Shown: piece by piece, positions 52,536-64,000 of the stretch
Position numbering within the stretch: the stretch's first letter is position 1
Layout: each line of letters starts with the position of its first letter
NCBI RefSeq assembly: GCF_030268225.1
Contig: NZ_BSQG01000001.1
Span: 1,229,299-1,293,298 of the forward strand
DNA from: Nocardiopsis ansamitocini
GTDB lineage: Bacteria > Actinomycetota > Actinomycetes > Streptosporangiales > Streptosporangiaceae
Direction: 5' to 3'
Length of the DNA stretch: 64,000 nucleotides
The notes under the pieces: model-generated
The model's database searches: none
The model's input: only the letters and a program-made list of their open reading frames with translations
What the model was told of the DNA's origin: nothing
Made by a program: the position numbers and the translations under genes

Positions 52536-55015
52536 CGCAGCGGCTCCCGCGCGTCCAACCCAGTGGTACCGACCAAAGCGCCGTCCTCCTCAACGTCGGG
52601 CCTTTGTCGTGTCGGGTTGGTGTCGAGCCACCTCAGCAGCTCGTCCGACACGAGATCAACGGCGATGCGTCCGGCACGGCCGTCGAGGTCTCGAAAGATG
52701 CACTCGCCGTTGCCGAGGTTGCGGAGTGCGGCCATGTGTTCCTCGGAGGATTCGACCCCGAGGAGTGCCATAACGTCACCGACCTCGACCCGCTCAGTGG
52801 AGCGGAAGGCGAACACGCTGGACAGGCAGTTGGTGACCTGTTCGTTGAGCAGGTCACCGGCGTTCTGGCTGACCAGGATCAGAGCGGTGTTGCGGGAGCG
52901 CCCCATTCTCGACACCTCAGGGACGAGCTTGGCGCCCTCCGGCGTGGAGGTCACCGCCCATGCCTCGTCGAGGAAGATCGCCTTGGGCAGGCGACGGTCG
53001 AGCCCGTTCATGAGACGGCGGGCGAACTGGCTGACCAGGTACAGCAGCGCAACGCTCAGCCGCTGCTCGTAGCTGTAGTCGTCGCGCTGGATGGTGGAGT
53101 CGGGCAGGGTGAGTCCACCGAGGGTGAAGACGGTGGTCCATCCCTCGGAGTCGATCTGGTGGTCGCCCTGGGGGTCGAAGCACAGGCTGGCCAACCGCAT
53201 CTCCGACATGGAGCGCAGCACCGCGCCGAGGTTGCGGGAGGCAGGGTCGTGCGACGCCTCGAGGTAGGCGACGACCTTGTCCAGGCTGGGACGGGGCTGG
53301 TTGGCCACCGCCGCCACCGCCTGGATCATCGCGGATTCGCGTTCCTCGCTCATCCGGGGCAGCAGGAGACGCAGTGTCTCGGTGGCCATCGTCTTCTTAG
53401 CAGGAAGGTCGTCACCGAACCCGAACGGGTCGAGCAGTCCGGACTCGGCTGATTCCAGCGACATGATCCGGGCTTTGCGCCCCCTCCGCTGGAGCAGCCG
53501 CACCAGTGACTCCGCGTCACCCTTCGGGTCGATGGCCGCGACCGTGACCCCGCGCAGTGCGAGCTGGTAGATGAGCAGCAGCGCGAGCGTGGTCTTTCCT
53601 CCGCCGGGCTCCCCGGTGATGGCGATTGCGGTGGGCCGGTTTCGGGCCGCGGCGACCATCGGGTCGAAATGCACGATGGCGCGGGCCCGTCCCAACGTCT
53701 CGCCGATGTAGGGGCCGACCCATCCCGCACCGCCCGCGTCGGTCCGGTCGCCCAGGTCGACCGTCGCGGTGGGCATTCCTCCGGCAACAGTGCGCAGCGG
53801 CTGGCGCTGCGCGTAGGCGTTGAGTCGCAGGCGGTCCCCCGGCAGCGACTCGCAGAACAGCGAGAACTGGTCCCCGGTGGACTGCGTGATGTCGATGCCC
53901 ATGTCGCGGTAGTGCTCCACCACCGCTTCGACGCGCTGCACCAGCAGGTCCTCGGTGGGAGCGGACACCATCAGCCGGTGCCAGCCGTAGACGAAGGGCA
54001 GCCGCTCCTTGGTGATGCCGTGCTCCAGCATGCGTGCGGCGTCGATCTGCTCGGCGAGGGCCAGGGAGGGCTCCGCGCCGGCCTCGCGCATGTGGGCGTC
54101 CATGTCCCGGGCGTGGGCGAGCTTGCGGGAGACGTCCTTGCTGGCCTTGGCCGGCGGCACCAGCTTCATCCGCAGAGACACCTCGACGGGGAAGGGCAGC
54201 GCGTCGGAGTAGTGCAGCCACGGCTCACCGTCGGGGAAAGCCATCAGGTCGGGGAAACGGGAGAAGGAAAGGTAGGAGACGTACGCTTCGCCGACGGGCT
54301 GCTCCAACCGCAGGAATGAGCGCCCGTTGTGCAGGGTCCCGTCCACGAGCGCCTCGATCTCGCCCTGCCCCCATCGCCGCCGCGCGGCCGCGGACGGGCG
54401 CGGCTCCTCGATGGTGCTGGTGACGGCGTGCCGGATCAGCCATGCGAGTTCGGTGGATCGGGCGTGGCGGGCGTGCAGCGAGCTCGCCGCAAGGGCCCGC
54501 CCCAACCGTTCGGCCTGCTCGGTCCAACGGGCGATCTCGCGCGCGTCGATCGAGTCGTCCTCCAGTCCCAGCACCTGCTCGGTCCGCTGGTAGACCCCGA
54601 AGAGCTGGGAGAACATCCCCTGGGACAGCTGGGCGCGCACACCGCGCTGTCCCAGCCGGACGCCGAGGTAGACCTCCTTGCTCCAGAAGTCCTTGGCCCA
54701 CACGTGCCGGTACATCTCGTCGAGGTAGTCGTACCAGCCGGGCCCGGAGTCGGAGGTGCGGTCGAGTTTGGTGGCCCAGTCAGCTGCCGGGTAGGTGCGG
54801 TGGGCGACCCTCAGGTGGACCTCGGCGTCGTTCATCCGGATCGCGGCGAGCGCGATCGTGATGTTGATGGCGAGGGCCTCGCGCTCCTCCGGCGTGGAGA
54901 ACTCGTACGACACCGTAGGCAGCCGGAAGTAGGCCCACGCTTCGGTGTCGCTGAGCAGTACACGATCGTCGAAGTAACGGACCGCCAGCCGGCTGGAGCC
55001 CCTGCTGCCGTTCAT
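52532..55015 (-). CDS. VirB4/TcpF-like ATPase
   Basis: This 827-residue AAA-type ATPase powers T4SS assembly or export. The N-terminal half carries a VirB4-type receptor domain, and the C-terminal half an ATPase with Walker A ITGEPGGGKTT near 465-475 and Walker B AIFLDEAW near 680. Later motifs (MGRSRNTALILVSQNAGDLL) match the family. It follows AGGAGG by seven bases and starts at ATG 55015; the longer frame upstream is a shadow of the fusion gene. Its ATG lies 101 bases after the fusion gene's stop, and its stop overlaps the VirB6-like ATG. Confidence 0.93.
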   Translation of the reverse strand: MNGSRGSSRLAVRYFDDRVLLSDTEAWAYFRLPTVSYEFSTPEEREALAINITIALAAIRMNDAEVHLRVAHRTYPAADWATKLDRTSDSGPGWYDYLDEMYRHVWAKDFWSKEVYLGVRLGQRGVRAQLSQGMFSQLFGVYQRTEQVLGLEDDSIDAREIARWTEQAERLGRALAASSLHARHARSTELAWLIRHAVTSTIEEPRPSAAARRRWGQGEIEALVDGTLHNGRSFLRLEQPVGEAYVSYLSFSRFPDLMAFPDGEPWLHYSDALPFPVEVSLRMKLVPPAKASKDVSRKLAHARDMDAHMREAGAEPSLALAEQIDAARMLEHGITKERLPFVYGWHRLMVSAPTEDLLVQRVEAVVEHYRDMGIDITQSTGDQFSLFCESLPGDRLRLNAYAQRQPLRTVAGGMPTATVDLGDRTDAGGAGWVGPYIGETLGRARAIVHFDPMVAAARNRPTAIAITGEPGGGKTTLALLLIYQLALRGVTVAAIDPKGDAESLVRLLQRRGRKARIMSLESAESGLLDPFGFGDDLPAKKTMATETLRLLLPRMSEERESAMIQAVAAVANQPRPSLDKVVAYLEASHDPASRNLGAVLRSMSEMRLASLCFDPQGDHQIDSEGWTTVFTLGGLTLPDSTIQRDDYSYEQRLSVALLYLVSQFARRLMNGLDRRLPKAIFLDEAWAVTSTPEGAKLVPEVSRMGRSRNTALILVSQNAGDLLNEQVTNCLSSVFAFRSTERVEVGDVMALLGVESSEEHMAALRNLGNGECIFRDLDGRAGRIAVDLVSDELLRWLDTNPTRQRPDVEEDGALVGTTGLDAREPLR

Positions 55016-55115
55016 CGGGTGTCCTCCTGCGGAGTGCGGTGGTGGTTCGGGTGCGTCGTCCAGGACCTGTCCGGCCGGAGATCGGGCCGGATATCGGGCC
55101 GGTGCTGTGCGTCGC

Positions 55116-58439
<3,324 letters not shown>

Positions 58440-58451
58440 GTCCCCGGCCTC

Positions 58452-58769
58452 CTACTCGGTGGTCACGCCCATGGCTCGTGCGATGGCGACGGCGATGACT
58501 TCGATGATCCCTGGTACGTAGAAAACGATGCCGATGAAGATCGCCAGGATGATGAACTGCGCGAATCGGGTGATCTCCCTGGTGAAAAGGAAGAAGATCG
58601 CCACGATCGAGACGATGACGAGGAACAGTGGACCGAAGAAGCCTCGCAACCAGTCCGCGAGGCCGGTGGTGTTGGGTCCGTCGGTGTTGGCTGCCAGGAC
58701 GAGCACGGGACGCACCGCGTCGGCCGCGGTCCCGGCGAATTCGGAAACGAGGGGGAGGAGGGGGAGCAT
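58452..58769 (-). CDS. Small two-helix membrane protein in the TcpD/VirB2-like position
   Basis: This 105-residue protein has an N-terminal hydrophobic stretch and two strong helices (FFGPLFLVIVSIVAIFFLFT and FIILAIFIGIVFYVPGIIEV). Its size and position between a TcpC-like and a TcpE-like gene match TcpD of the pCW3 plasmid, which is also about 100 residues. VirB2/TrbC-type pilin proteins have similar topology. No sequence motif decides between them. The ATG at 58769 has a GGGGGAA stretch upstream. It is separated from the fusion gene by 12 bases. Confidence 0.7.
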   Translation of the reverse strand: MLPLLPLVSEFAGTAADAVRPVLVLAANTDGPNTTGLADWLRGFFGPLFLVIVSIVAIFFLFTREITRFAQFIILAIFIGIVFYVPGIIEVIAVAIARAMGVTTE

Positions 58770-58877
58770 CTAACCGGTTCCCCCCGTGATCCACGCTGTT
58801 CGGCTGGTGTTCTGCATGGTCCTTCGTCTCCTTAAACAGTGCCTGAGTCGATGCCGGTCATTGTGTCCCGCACCGCC

Positions 58878-59855
58878 TCACCCGAACGAATTGGGGGCAC
58901 CTTGAATATCACGCACATACCAGGACTCACCGTCCTTGACGACGGTGAGCCGGTAGCTCTGGGTCAGCTCGGCGTTGTTCCCGCCGCCGGGGACCTGCCA
59001 CGCCACGGTGGCCTGGACGACGCGCACGTCCTCGTTTCCGGAGGACGCGACCGGGACGGTGATCTCGCCGAGGGAGCCGAACTCGACCGTTCCCGTGGGC
59101 AGGGGGACGACAGGCGCGCCGGGCTCGATGAAGGGGTCGAGGAACTGGGGGCTTTGCGCATAGGCGTCGAAGAACCCTTCGAGCCTGGGCTGGAGCTCGC
59201 CTTCGGCTTGGGGATCGGTCTCGACCGTGGGGGCCGCGGGCAGCTCGGCCTTGTCCGGTGCGGCCAGCAGGGCCGGGCGGCCCGAGACGACGAGTGCGGA
59301 GCCGTTGTCGGAAGCGTAGACGGGGACGTCGAGGCTGACCGGCTCGCCGCCGACCGAGGCCGTGAGACGTACCACGGCGTTGTTGTCGTCCAGCGCGTCG
59401 ACGCCGACGACCTCGATTCCGGTGGCCGAAAGGGTGGCACCGGTGAGGTTGAACGTGGCCGCCCGCCCCTCGGGCACGAACGCGGCAAGCTCCTCGGCCC
59501 GCTGCGCCGGCTCCTCGGGGTCGGCGTTGAGGTAGATCGCGGCGAACTGAGCGGCGAAGGAGGCCGCGGCGGTCTCGGGGAAGTTCACCGTGGCGGTCTC
59601 GGGCGGCGCTTCCTGGGCCGGCTGGTTGAAGCCGGCGCGAAACGGCATCCAGATGCCGTTGAAGAGCACGACGAGGATGAACGCCCAGAGCACGGCGCGT
59701 CCGACCCACACCCACCAACGGCCGCCCGCCCCCGCCTTGGGCCGCCGTGACCTGCCTCGTTGGGCCGGCTCGGCGTCGAAGGTCTCCTCCGCCTCCACGC
59801 CGGGGGTGTCCGCTTCCAGGACACCGCCGCGCCCCGCGGCCGACCTGCGAGCCAT
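58878..59855 (-). CDS. TcpC-like conjugation scaffold protein
   Basis: This 325-residue protein has about 55 basic/Ala-rich cytoplasmic residues, a membrane helix (VGRAVLWAFILVVLFNGIWM) and two NTF2-like external domains typical of TcpC (VirB8-like) proteins. The first ends near ALVVSGRPALLAAP and the second ends TQSYRLTVVKDGESWYVRDI. In pCW3, TcpC localises the transfer complex and interacts with TcpH and TcpG. It heads the operon, with 311 bases upstream to the ychF stop. ATG 59855 follows GGAGG by four bases; ATGs at 59858 and 59870 are alternatives. Confidence 0.88.
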   Translation of the reverse strand: MARRSAAGRGGVLEADTPGVEAEETFDAEPAQRGRSRRPKAGAGGRWWVWVGRAVLWAFILVVLFNGIWMPFRAGFNQPAQEAPPETATVNFPETAAASFAAQFAAIYLNADPEEPAQRAEELAAFVPEGRAATFNLTGATLSATGIEVVGVDALDDNNAVVRLTASVGGEPVSLDVPVYASDNGSALVVSGRPALLAAPDKAELPAAPTVETDPQAEGELQPRLEGFFDAYAQSPQFLDPFIEPGAPVVPLPTGTVEFGSLGEITVPVASSGNEDVRVVQATVAWQVPGGGNNAELTQSYRLTVVKDGESWYVRDIQGAPNSFG

Positions 59856-60166
59856 CATGCCTCCATCCACCCAAACACGGGCATGCCACTTGGAGCAGTC
59901 GAATTCCGTCCTTCGCCTGTCTACCCCATCTTCTATGGTGCGGCATGACTCTGGATCTACGACCGCATTACGGGGCCGTGTTTCCTACCAACCCAATCCA
60001 TGTACCCGGCCCAGCTTTGCCACAAAGCCGCACAGCTGGGTAATTCCTCACTGAACGGATGTATTCGGTGAGGTCAACTACCGGATTGATGATTGACCGG
60101 AAAGGGAGGAATCGCTGTTCAGTTAGGAAGCTGTGGCCTCGGTGGTCGGCGCGGGCCGGACACGGG
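59856..60166. other. Gap holding the likely operon promoter and ychF terminators
   Basis: The 311 bases contain two hairpins after ychF and, nearer 59900-59960 on the minus strand, the region that should hold the promoter of the secretion-like operon. I do not see a convincing -35/-10 pair and no gene. Confidence 0.5.
60010..60073 (-). terminator. Tandem hairpins downstream of ychF
   Basis: CCTCACTGAA at 60046-60055 pairs (one G-T pair) with TTCGGTGAGG at 60064-60073. CCCAGCT at 60010-60016 pairs with AGCTGGG at 60034-60040. Both are downstream of the ychF stop and upstream of the secretion-like operon, so they could insulate the operon from ychF read-through. Confidence 0.55.
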
Positions 60167-61261
60167 TCAGACGTTGAAGCGGAATTCCACCACGTCACCG
60201 TCGTTCATCACGTACTCTTTGCCCTCCATCCTGACCTTGCCGGCGGCCTTTGCCGCCTGCATCGACCCCGCTCCGACCAGGTCGTCGAAGGACACCGTCT
60301 CGGCCTTGATGAAGCCGCGCTGGAAATCGGTGTGGATGACCCCGGCCGCCTCCGGTGCGGTGGCGCCCTTGTCGATGGTCCAGGCGCGCGCCTCTTTGGG
60401 GCCGGCCGTGAGATAGGTCTGAAGCCCCAACGTGGCGAACCCGACACGGGCCAACTGGGCCAGTCCTGATTCGGTCTGCCCCAACGACTCCAGGAGCTCG
60501 GCCGCTTCGTCGTCGTCCAGTTCCGCGAGCTCGGCCTCGATCTTGGCGTCGAGGAAGATCGCCTCGGCGGGAGCGACCAGCTCCGACAGTTTGGCGCGGA
60601 GCGCCTCGTCGGCGAGTTCGTCGGTGTCCAGGTTGAACACGTAGATGAACGGCTTGACGGTCAGCAGGTTGAGCTCGCGCAGGTGAGCGAGTTCGATACC
60701 GGCGGCCGGACCGCCCGAGGACAGCGGCTTGCCCTCGTTGAGCACCTGGCTCGCGGCCTCGGCGGCCTCGAGGACCTGCTTGCGCTCCTTGTCCTTGGCG
60801 TTGGTGCGGGCTTCCTTGGACAGGCGCGGAAGGGCCTTCTCCAACGTCTGGAGGTCGGCGAGGATGAGCTCGGTGTTGATGGTCTCGATGTCGCGCGAGG
60901 CGTCGATCTCACCGTCGACGTGCGTAACGTCCGGGTCCTCGAACTCCCGGATGACCTGACAGATCGCATCGGTCTCGCGAATGTTGGCGAGGAACTTGTT
61001 GCCCAGCCCCTCCCCCTCCGAGGCGCCGCGGACGATACCCGCGATATCCACGAAGGTGACGGTTGCCGGAATGATTTTGGCGGAACCGAAGATCCCCGCC
61101 AGGGTGTCGAGTCGCGTGTCGGGAACCCCGACCACGCCGACGTTGGGCTCGATGGTGGCGAACGGGTAGTTCGCGGCCAGAGCATCGTTCTTGGTAAGGG
61201 CGTTGAACAGCGTGGACTTGCCGACATTCGGCAGGCCGACGATCCCAATAGACAGACTCAC
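60167..61261 (-). CDS. ychF: YchF/OLA1 redox-regulated ATPase
   Basis: This 364-residue TRAFAC-class P-loop protein has GLPNVGKST at 8-16 and the switch motif FVDIAGIV. The specificity loop, NKxD in GTPases, reads FNLDTDE, which explains why YchF binds ATP. A C-terminal TGS domain ends in [10 protein letters not shown]. Family members act on ribosomes, translation and oxidative stress. The start is GTG 61261. It is the core-gene right boundary of the accessory segment; the mycobacterial homologue is Rv1112. Confidence 0.93.
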   Translation of the reverse strand: MSLSIGIVGLPNVGKSTLFNALTKNDALAANYPFATIEPNVGVVGVPDTRLDTLAGIFGSAKIIPATVTFVDIAGIVRGASEGEGLGNKFLANIRETDAICQVIREFEDPDVTHVDGEIDASRDIETINTELILADLQTLEKALPRLSKEARTNAKDKERKQVLEAAEAASQVLNEGKPLSSGGPAAGIELAHLRELNLLTVKPFIYVFNLDTDELADEALRAKLSELVAPAEAIFLDAKIEAELAELDDDEAAELLESLGQTESGLAQLARVGFATLGLQTYLTAGPKEARAWTIDKGATAPEAAGVIHTDFQRGFIKAETVSFDDLVGAGSMQAAKAAGKVRMEGKEYVMNDGDVVEFRFNV

Positions 61262-61483
61262 GGGGCTTGAGTCTAGGTGCTCGTCCCGCCGGTCCCCAAC
61301 GGGCCGGGTCAGGATCCGCTGTCCGCCCGACCCGCTTCCACGGGTTCACCGGACGCGAATGTTCTTTGAAAGGATTCGCCTGCGCGTCCGGCCAGCTCAG
61401 AGATAGCGTCATTGTCCAGGGCACGGCCAGGAGGCGTGCCGGTGTCCGGACGGTGCGGTCCGGACCGCGAGGTGGGGGGTGGA

Positions 61484-62440
61484 ATGGTTCCCGATCCGGT
61501 TCGGGCGTTCGTACGCCGTCATCCGAACGTCAGGTACGCGACGCGCTGCCTGCGCTCACACCTGCCCCAGGTGTTGGGCGGACTCGACGCCACCCTGCTT
61601 CCGCCCAGGGTGCGGTCCTTCGATCTGGTGCTGCCACGGCGCGAAGGCGGCGAATCCCTCGGCCCGGATCTGTTGTCGCTGTCGGTCCCCGGCGATTACT
61701 GGGTACCGCGCCGACTCCAGGCATTGGGGTTGGCCGGATACCGGCCGGAGATCGTCAGCTGCTTCCTTTCCGTGCTGGATTACGCCCGCCCCGGAGCGGT
61801 GCTCGATATCGGCTCGGGTGTGGGCCTTTACTCACTGTTGGCCGCCGCCCGGAGCCGCCGCCGCGTCTACGCGTTCGAACCGACCCCCGATGTCGCCGCC
61901 ACCGCCGGCGCGATCGCCGCGGCCAACGGCCTCGCGGTGCGGGTGGAGGAGACCGCGCTGAGCAACCACACCGGAACCGGTTGGCTGCGTCTGTCAGCGG
62001 TCTCCGAAGCGTCGAACTCGCTGACATCGGGGTTTCGGCCGGAGCTGGGCCGCGTGGAGGTTCGGGTGGACACGGCCTCCCGTTGGCGGGAGCGCGACAA
62101 CATCGTGCCTTCCGTCCTGCGCATCGATACCGGCCCCACCGAACCCGACGTCATCGCCGGCGCCCTGGAGATCCTGCGCCGGTTCCGCCCGTGGATCATG
62201 TGCGGGGTGGTTCCCGACCACGGGGTCGAGGAGCGGCTGATGGCACTGCTGGAGCCCCTGGACTACAGCTGGCACCATCTGTGTGGCCCTCCGCCCTATC
62301 CCGCCGGCACAACCATCACGGCGTCGCGCACACCGCGCGAGCGCACCTGGCTGTTCGCTCCCGAAGCGCCGGAACCGGCTTTCTGGGAGAACGTCCGGTT
62401 GTGGGGCGATGCACTGAAAACCTGTACGCCGAACGCCTGA
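61484..62440 (+). CDS. FkbM-like SAM-dependent methyltransferase
   Basis: This 318-residue protein has a Rossmann methyltransferase core with VLDIGSGVGLYSLLAA and the acidic strand VYAFEPTPDVA, followed by conserved LRIDTGPTEPDVIAGA. This last segment takes the place of the FkbM RIDxEGxE motif (here RIDTGPTE). The FkbM family methylates sugars and other small molecules. The acceptor is not known. The ATG at 61484 follows a GGTGGGGGGTGGA stretch; an in-frame start at 61412 would add 24 residues with no ribosome-binding site. It diverges from ychF and lies just before rmuC on the same strand. Confidence 0.82.
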   Translation: MVPDPVRAFVRRHPNVRYATRCLRSHLPQVLGGLDATLLPPRVRSFDLVLPRREGGESLGPDLLSLSVPGDYWVPRRLQALGLAGYRPEIVSCFLSVLDYARPGAVLDIGSGVGLYSLLAAARSRRRVYAFEPTPDVAATAGAIAAANGLAVRVEETALSNHTGTGWLRLSAVSEASNSLTSGFRPELGRVEVRVDTASRWRERDNIVPSVLRIDTGPTEPDVIAGALEILRRFRPWIMCGVVPDHGVEERLMALLEPLDYSWHHLCGPPPYPAGTTITASRTPRERTWLFAPEAPEPAFWENVRLWGDALKTCTPNA

Positions 62441-62548
62441 GCGAGCTGCCCGGCAGCGCTCCGGCGCCGACGTGCCCGTCGAACCGGGGCCGGCCCCCTG
62501 CGCGTGGCGCGGGGACCAAAAGCTCCGGAGTTGAGACCATGGCGGGTT

Positions 62549-63979
62549 ATGGATGGGTTTTATGTGCTCCTCGTACTGTTCGTGGGCCTGGGTGTCGGTG
62601 CGGCACTGGGCTGGTTGCTCGCCCGGTCGCGCACTGCCGGGGCCGAGGCCCGTGCGGAAGCGGCCGACGAGCGGGCGGCCTATATCGAGGAGCAGTTGGC
62701 GGAACGGTTCCGGGCCTTGTCGGCACAGGCGTTGGACGCCACCAACCAGCGGTTCATGGAGATCGCCGAGGGACGGCTGCGAGCGGCGAACCTTGAGGCG
62801 GGACACGATCTGGACCAGCGCCGCCAGGCCATCGAACACCTGGTGGCCCCGTTGAAGGAAACCCTGTCCCGGGTCGAGGGGCAGTTGCACGAAGCCGATT
62901 CCGGGCGGCGTGCCGCGCATGCGGAGCTGGCGAAACAGGTCGAGATGGTCCGGGAGGGCTCGGACCGGTTGCGTGATCAAACCGGTGCCCTGGTCACGGC
63001 TCTGCGCCGCCCGGAAGCGCGGGGCCGGTGGGGTGAGTTGCAGCTGCGCCGGGTGGCGGAGCTGGCGGGAATGGCCGCCCACTGCGACTTCGAGGAGCAG
63101 GCGAGCGTCACCACCGACAACGGGGTGCAGCGCCCCGACATGGTGGTCCGGTTGGCCGGCGGCAAGAACATCGTCGTGGACTCCAAGGTCTCGTTGGCCG
63201 CCTATCTGGAATCCGTCGAGTCACCGGATTCCACCACCCGTTCGAGCCGCTTGGAGGCACACTCCCGGCACGTGCGCACGCATGTGGACCAACTGGCCGC
63301 GAAGGCGTACTGGGCGGCGTTCAGTCCGGCACCGGAGTTCGTGGTGCTGTTCATCCCCGGAGAGGCGTTTTTAGCCCCTGCGCTGGAAAGGGATCCCGGC
63401 CTGCTGGAGTACGCGATGGCCAAACGGGTCCACATCGCCACCCCCACGACGTTGATCTCGCTGCTTCGCACGGCACAGTACGCGTGGCAGCAGGAGGCAC
63501 TGAGCGCCAACGCGCGCGAGGTGTTCGAGCTGGGAAAGCAGCTGCACGGACGGTTGGCCACATTGGGTGGGCACGTGGAGACGCTGGGCAAGTCGCTTTC
63601 CCGGACCGTGGCGGTCTACAACCAGACCGTGGGCTCCCTGGAGACCCGTGTCCTGGTGACGGCTCGGAAGTTCGGGGAGCTCGGGCTGGTGGAAGGCGAA
63701 CTGGATCGCCTGCGGGGCGTACAGGATCAGGCCAGGGCGCTCACCGCCGCCGAACTCACCGAAGAGGCCGCACGAGGACGCGGGGACAACCTCGGGGGGT
63801 GGCCGAGCGTCGAACACGCAGCAGAGCAGTTCGCCGGAACCACTCCCGAATCGGATGAAGAGGGTTTTTCTCCTCAAGAGGAGTTGTACGGCACGAAGTC
63901 GAGCGGTGGTCGCGACGATGAAAACGACGACACGACACACCAGAGAGAGCCGGATTTTTCACATGAGGTGACACACTGA
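62549..63979 (+). CDS. rmuC: DNA recombination protein RmuC
   Basis: This 476-residue protein has a membrane helix at about 5-27 and a coiled-coil segment to about 130. The RmuC nuclease-like domain follows, with RWGELQLRRVAELAGM, RPDMVVRLAGGKNIVVDSKV and VVLFIPGEAFL. RmuC limits DNA inversions and is thought to be a PD-(D/E)XK-type endonuclease; the D of PDMVV and the DSK pair fit this. The last 60 residues are an acidic tail. ATG 62549 has a GGCGGG stretch two bases upstream; an earlier start at 62504 is unlikely. The window ends 21 bases after the stop, with the GTG of a possible next gene at 63984. Confidence 0.9.
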   Translation: MDGFYVLLVLFVGLGVGAALGWLLARSRTAGAEARAEAADERAAYIEEQLAERFRALSAQALDATNQRFMEIAEGRLRAANLEAGHDLDQRRQAIEHLVAPLKETLSRVEGQLHEADSGRRAAHAELAKQVEMVREGSDRLRDQTGALVTALRRPEARGRWGELQLRRVAELAGMAAHCDFEEQASVTTDNGVQRPDMVVRLAGGKNIVVDSKVSLAAYLESVESPDSTTRSSRLEAHSRHVRTHVDQLAAKAYWAAFSPAPEFVVLFIPGEAFLAPALERDPGLLEYAMAKRVHIATPTTLISLLRTAQYAWQQEALSANAREVFELGKQLHGRLATLGGHVETLGKSLSRTVAVYNQTVGSLETRVLVTARKFGELGLVEGELDRLRGVQDQARALTAAELTEEAARGRGDNLGGWPSVEHAAEQFAGTTPESDEEGFSPQEELYGTKSSGGRDDENDDTTHQREPDFSHEVTH

Positions 63980-64000
63980 ATACCGTGAGTCACACAAGGG

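Overview
The window is 64 kb of GC-rich actinobacterial chromosome. The organism makes mycothiol (MshB at 39.4-40.2 kb), carries the SigE/RseA/RseB/HtrA envelope-stress locus, and has two streptogrisin-type secreted proteases with long pro-regions. These proteases and the general protein style suggest a Nocardiopsaceae/Thermobifida-like member of the Streptosporangiales; this is inference, because no rRNA gene is present. Most genes are core. Gene order follows Mycobacterium tuberculosis H37Rv as I remember its numbering: 1-12.6 kb resembles Rv3201c-Rv3211 (AdnB, AdnA, alkyltransferase-like protein, MoeZ, TetR, ferritin-like protein, DEAD-box helicase, alpha/beta hydrolase), and 16.8-61 kb resembles Rv1229c back to Rv1112 (mrp, sigE locus, DUF3117, FolP2 position, LOG protein, dapE, dapD, dapC/fdxC, mshB, and finally ychF).

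Layout. 0-13.5 kb: DNA end-processing helicase-nucleases, MoeZ, a TetR regulator, a TM-helix channel-like protein, a DEAD-box helicase that appears to start with CTG, a hydrolase, and a metallo-beta-lactamase-fold protein with a degraded metal motif. 13.7-16.7 kb: PHP phosphoesterase, DUF6758-like protein, CPBP protease. 16.8-23.3 kb: Mrp, a yeast-type cytosine deaminase, and the coupled sigE-rseA-rseB-htrA operon with an ECF-type promoter, divergent from an O-methyltransferase. 23.4-31 kb: PepA, DUF3117, a PaaG-like isomerase, a Ser/Thr kinase, a DivIVA-like protein, a 105-residue FolP2 C-terminus-like protein, and a LOG-family protein. 31-36 kb: lysine-pathway genes dapE, dapD and dapC with ferredoxin fdxC. 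36-42.5 kb: hypothetical proteins, a site-2 protease, MshB and an S9 peptidase.

42.5-60 kb is the accessory part, inserted between mshB and ychF relative to the Mtb order. It starts with two tandem paralogous secreted serine proteases whose upstream regions share three non-coding elements: a TGGCC/GGCCA palindrome, an ATGACTTAT box at fixed distance from a TTAC/GTAA inverted repeat, and a leader stem-loop. Then come DUF3054 and two CsbD genes. The segment ends with a minus-strand operon of about 12.4 kb (47.5-59.86 kb) that looks like a Tcp/Tn916-type type IV secretion channel: a TcpC-like protein, a small membrane protein, a TcpE domain fused to a degenerate MinD-like ATPase, a VirB4/TcpF ATPase, a TcpH/VirB6-like protein, an NTF2-like protein, a TcpG-like lysozyme-NlpC hydrolase and a membrane-anchored protein. 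No relaxase, coupling ATPase, integrase or attachment site is visible. It could be a chromosomally fixed export machine rather than a mobile element. The window ends with YchF, an FkbM-like methyltransferase and RmuC.

No tRNA, rRNA, CRISPR array or insertion sequence was recognised. Starts were chosen from ribosome-binding sites and family lengths. Family names come from reading motifs and remembered homologues, not from searches.
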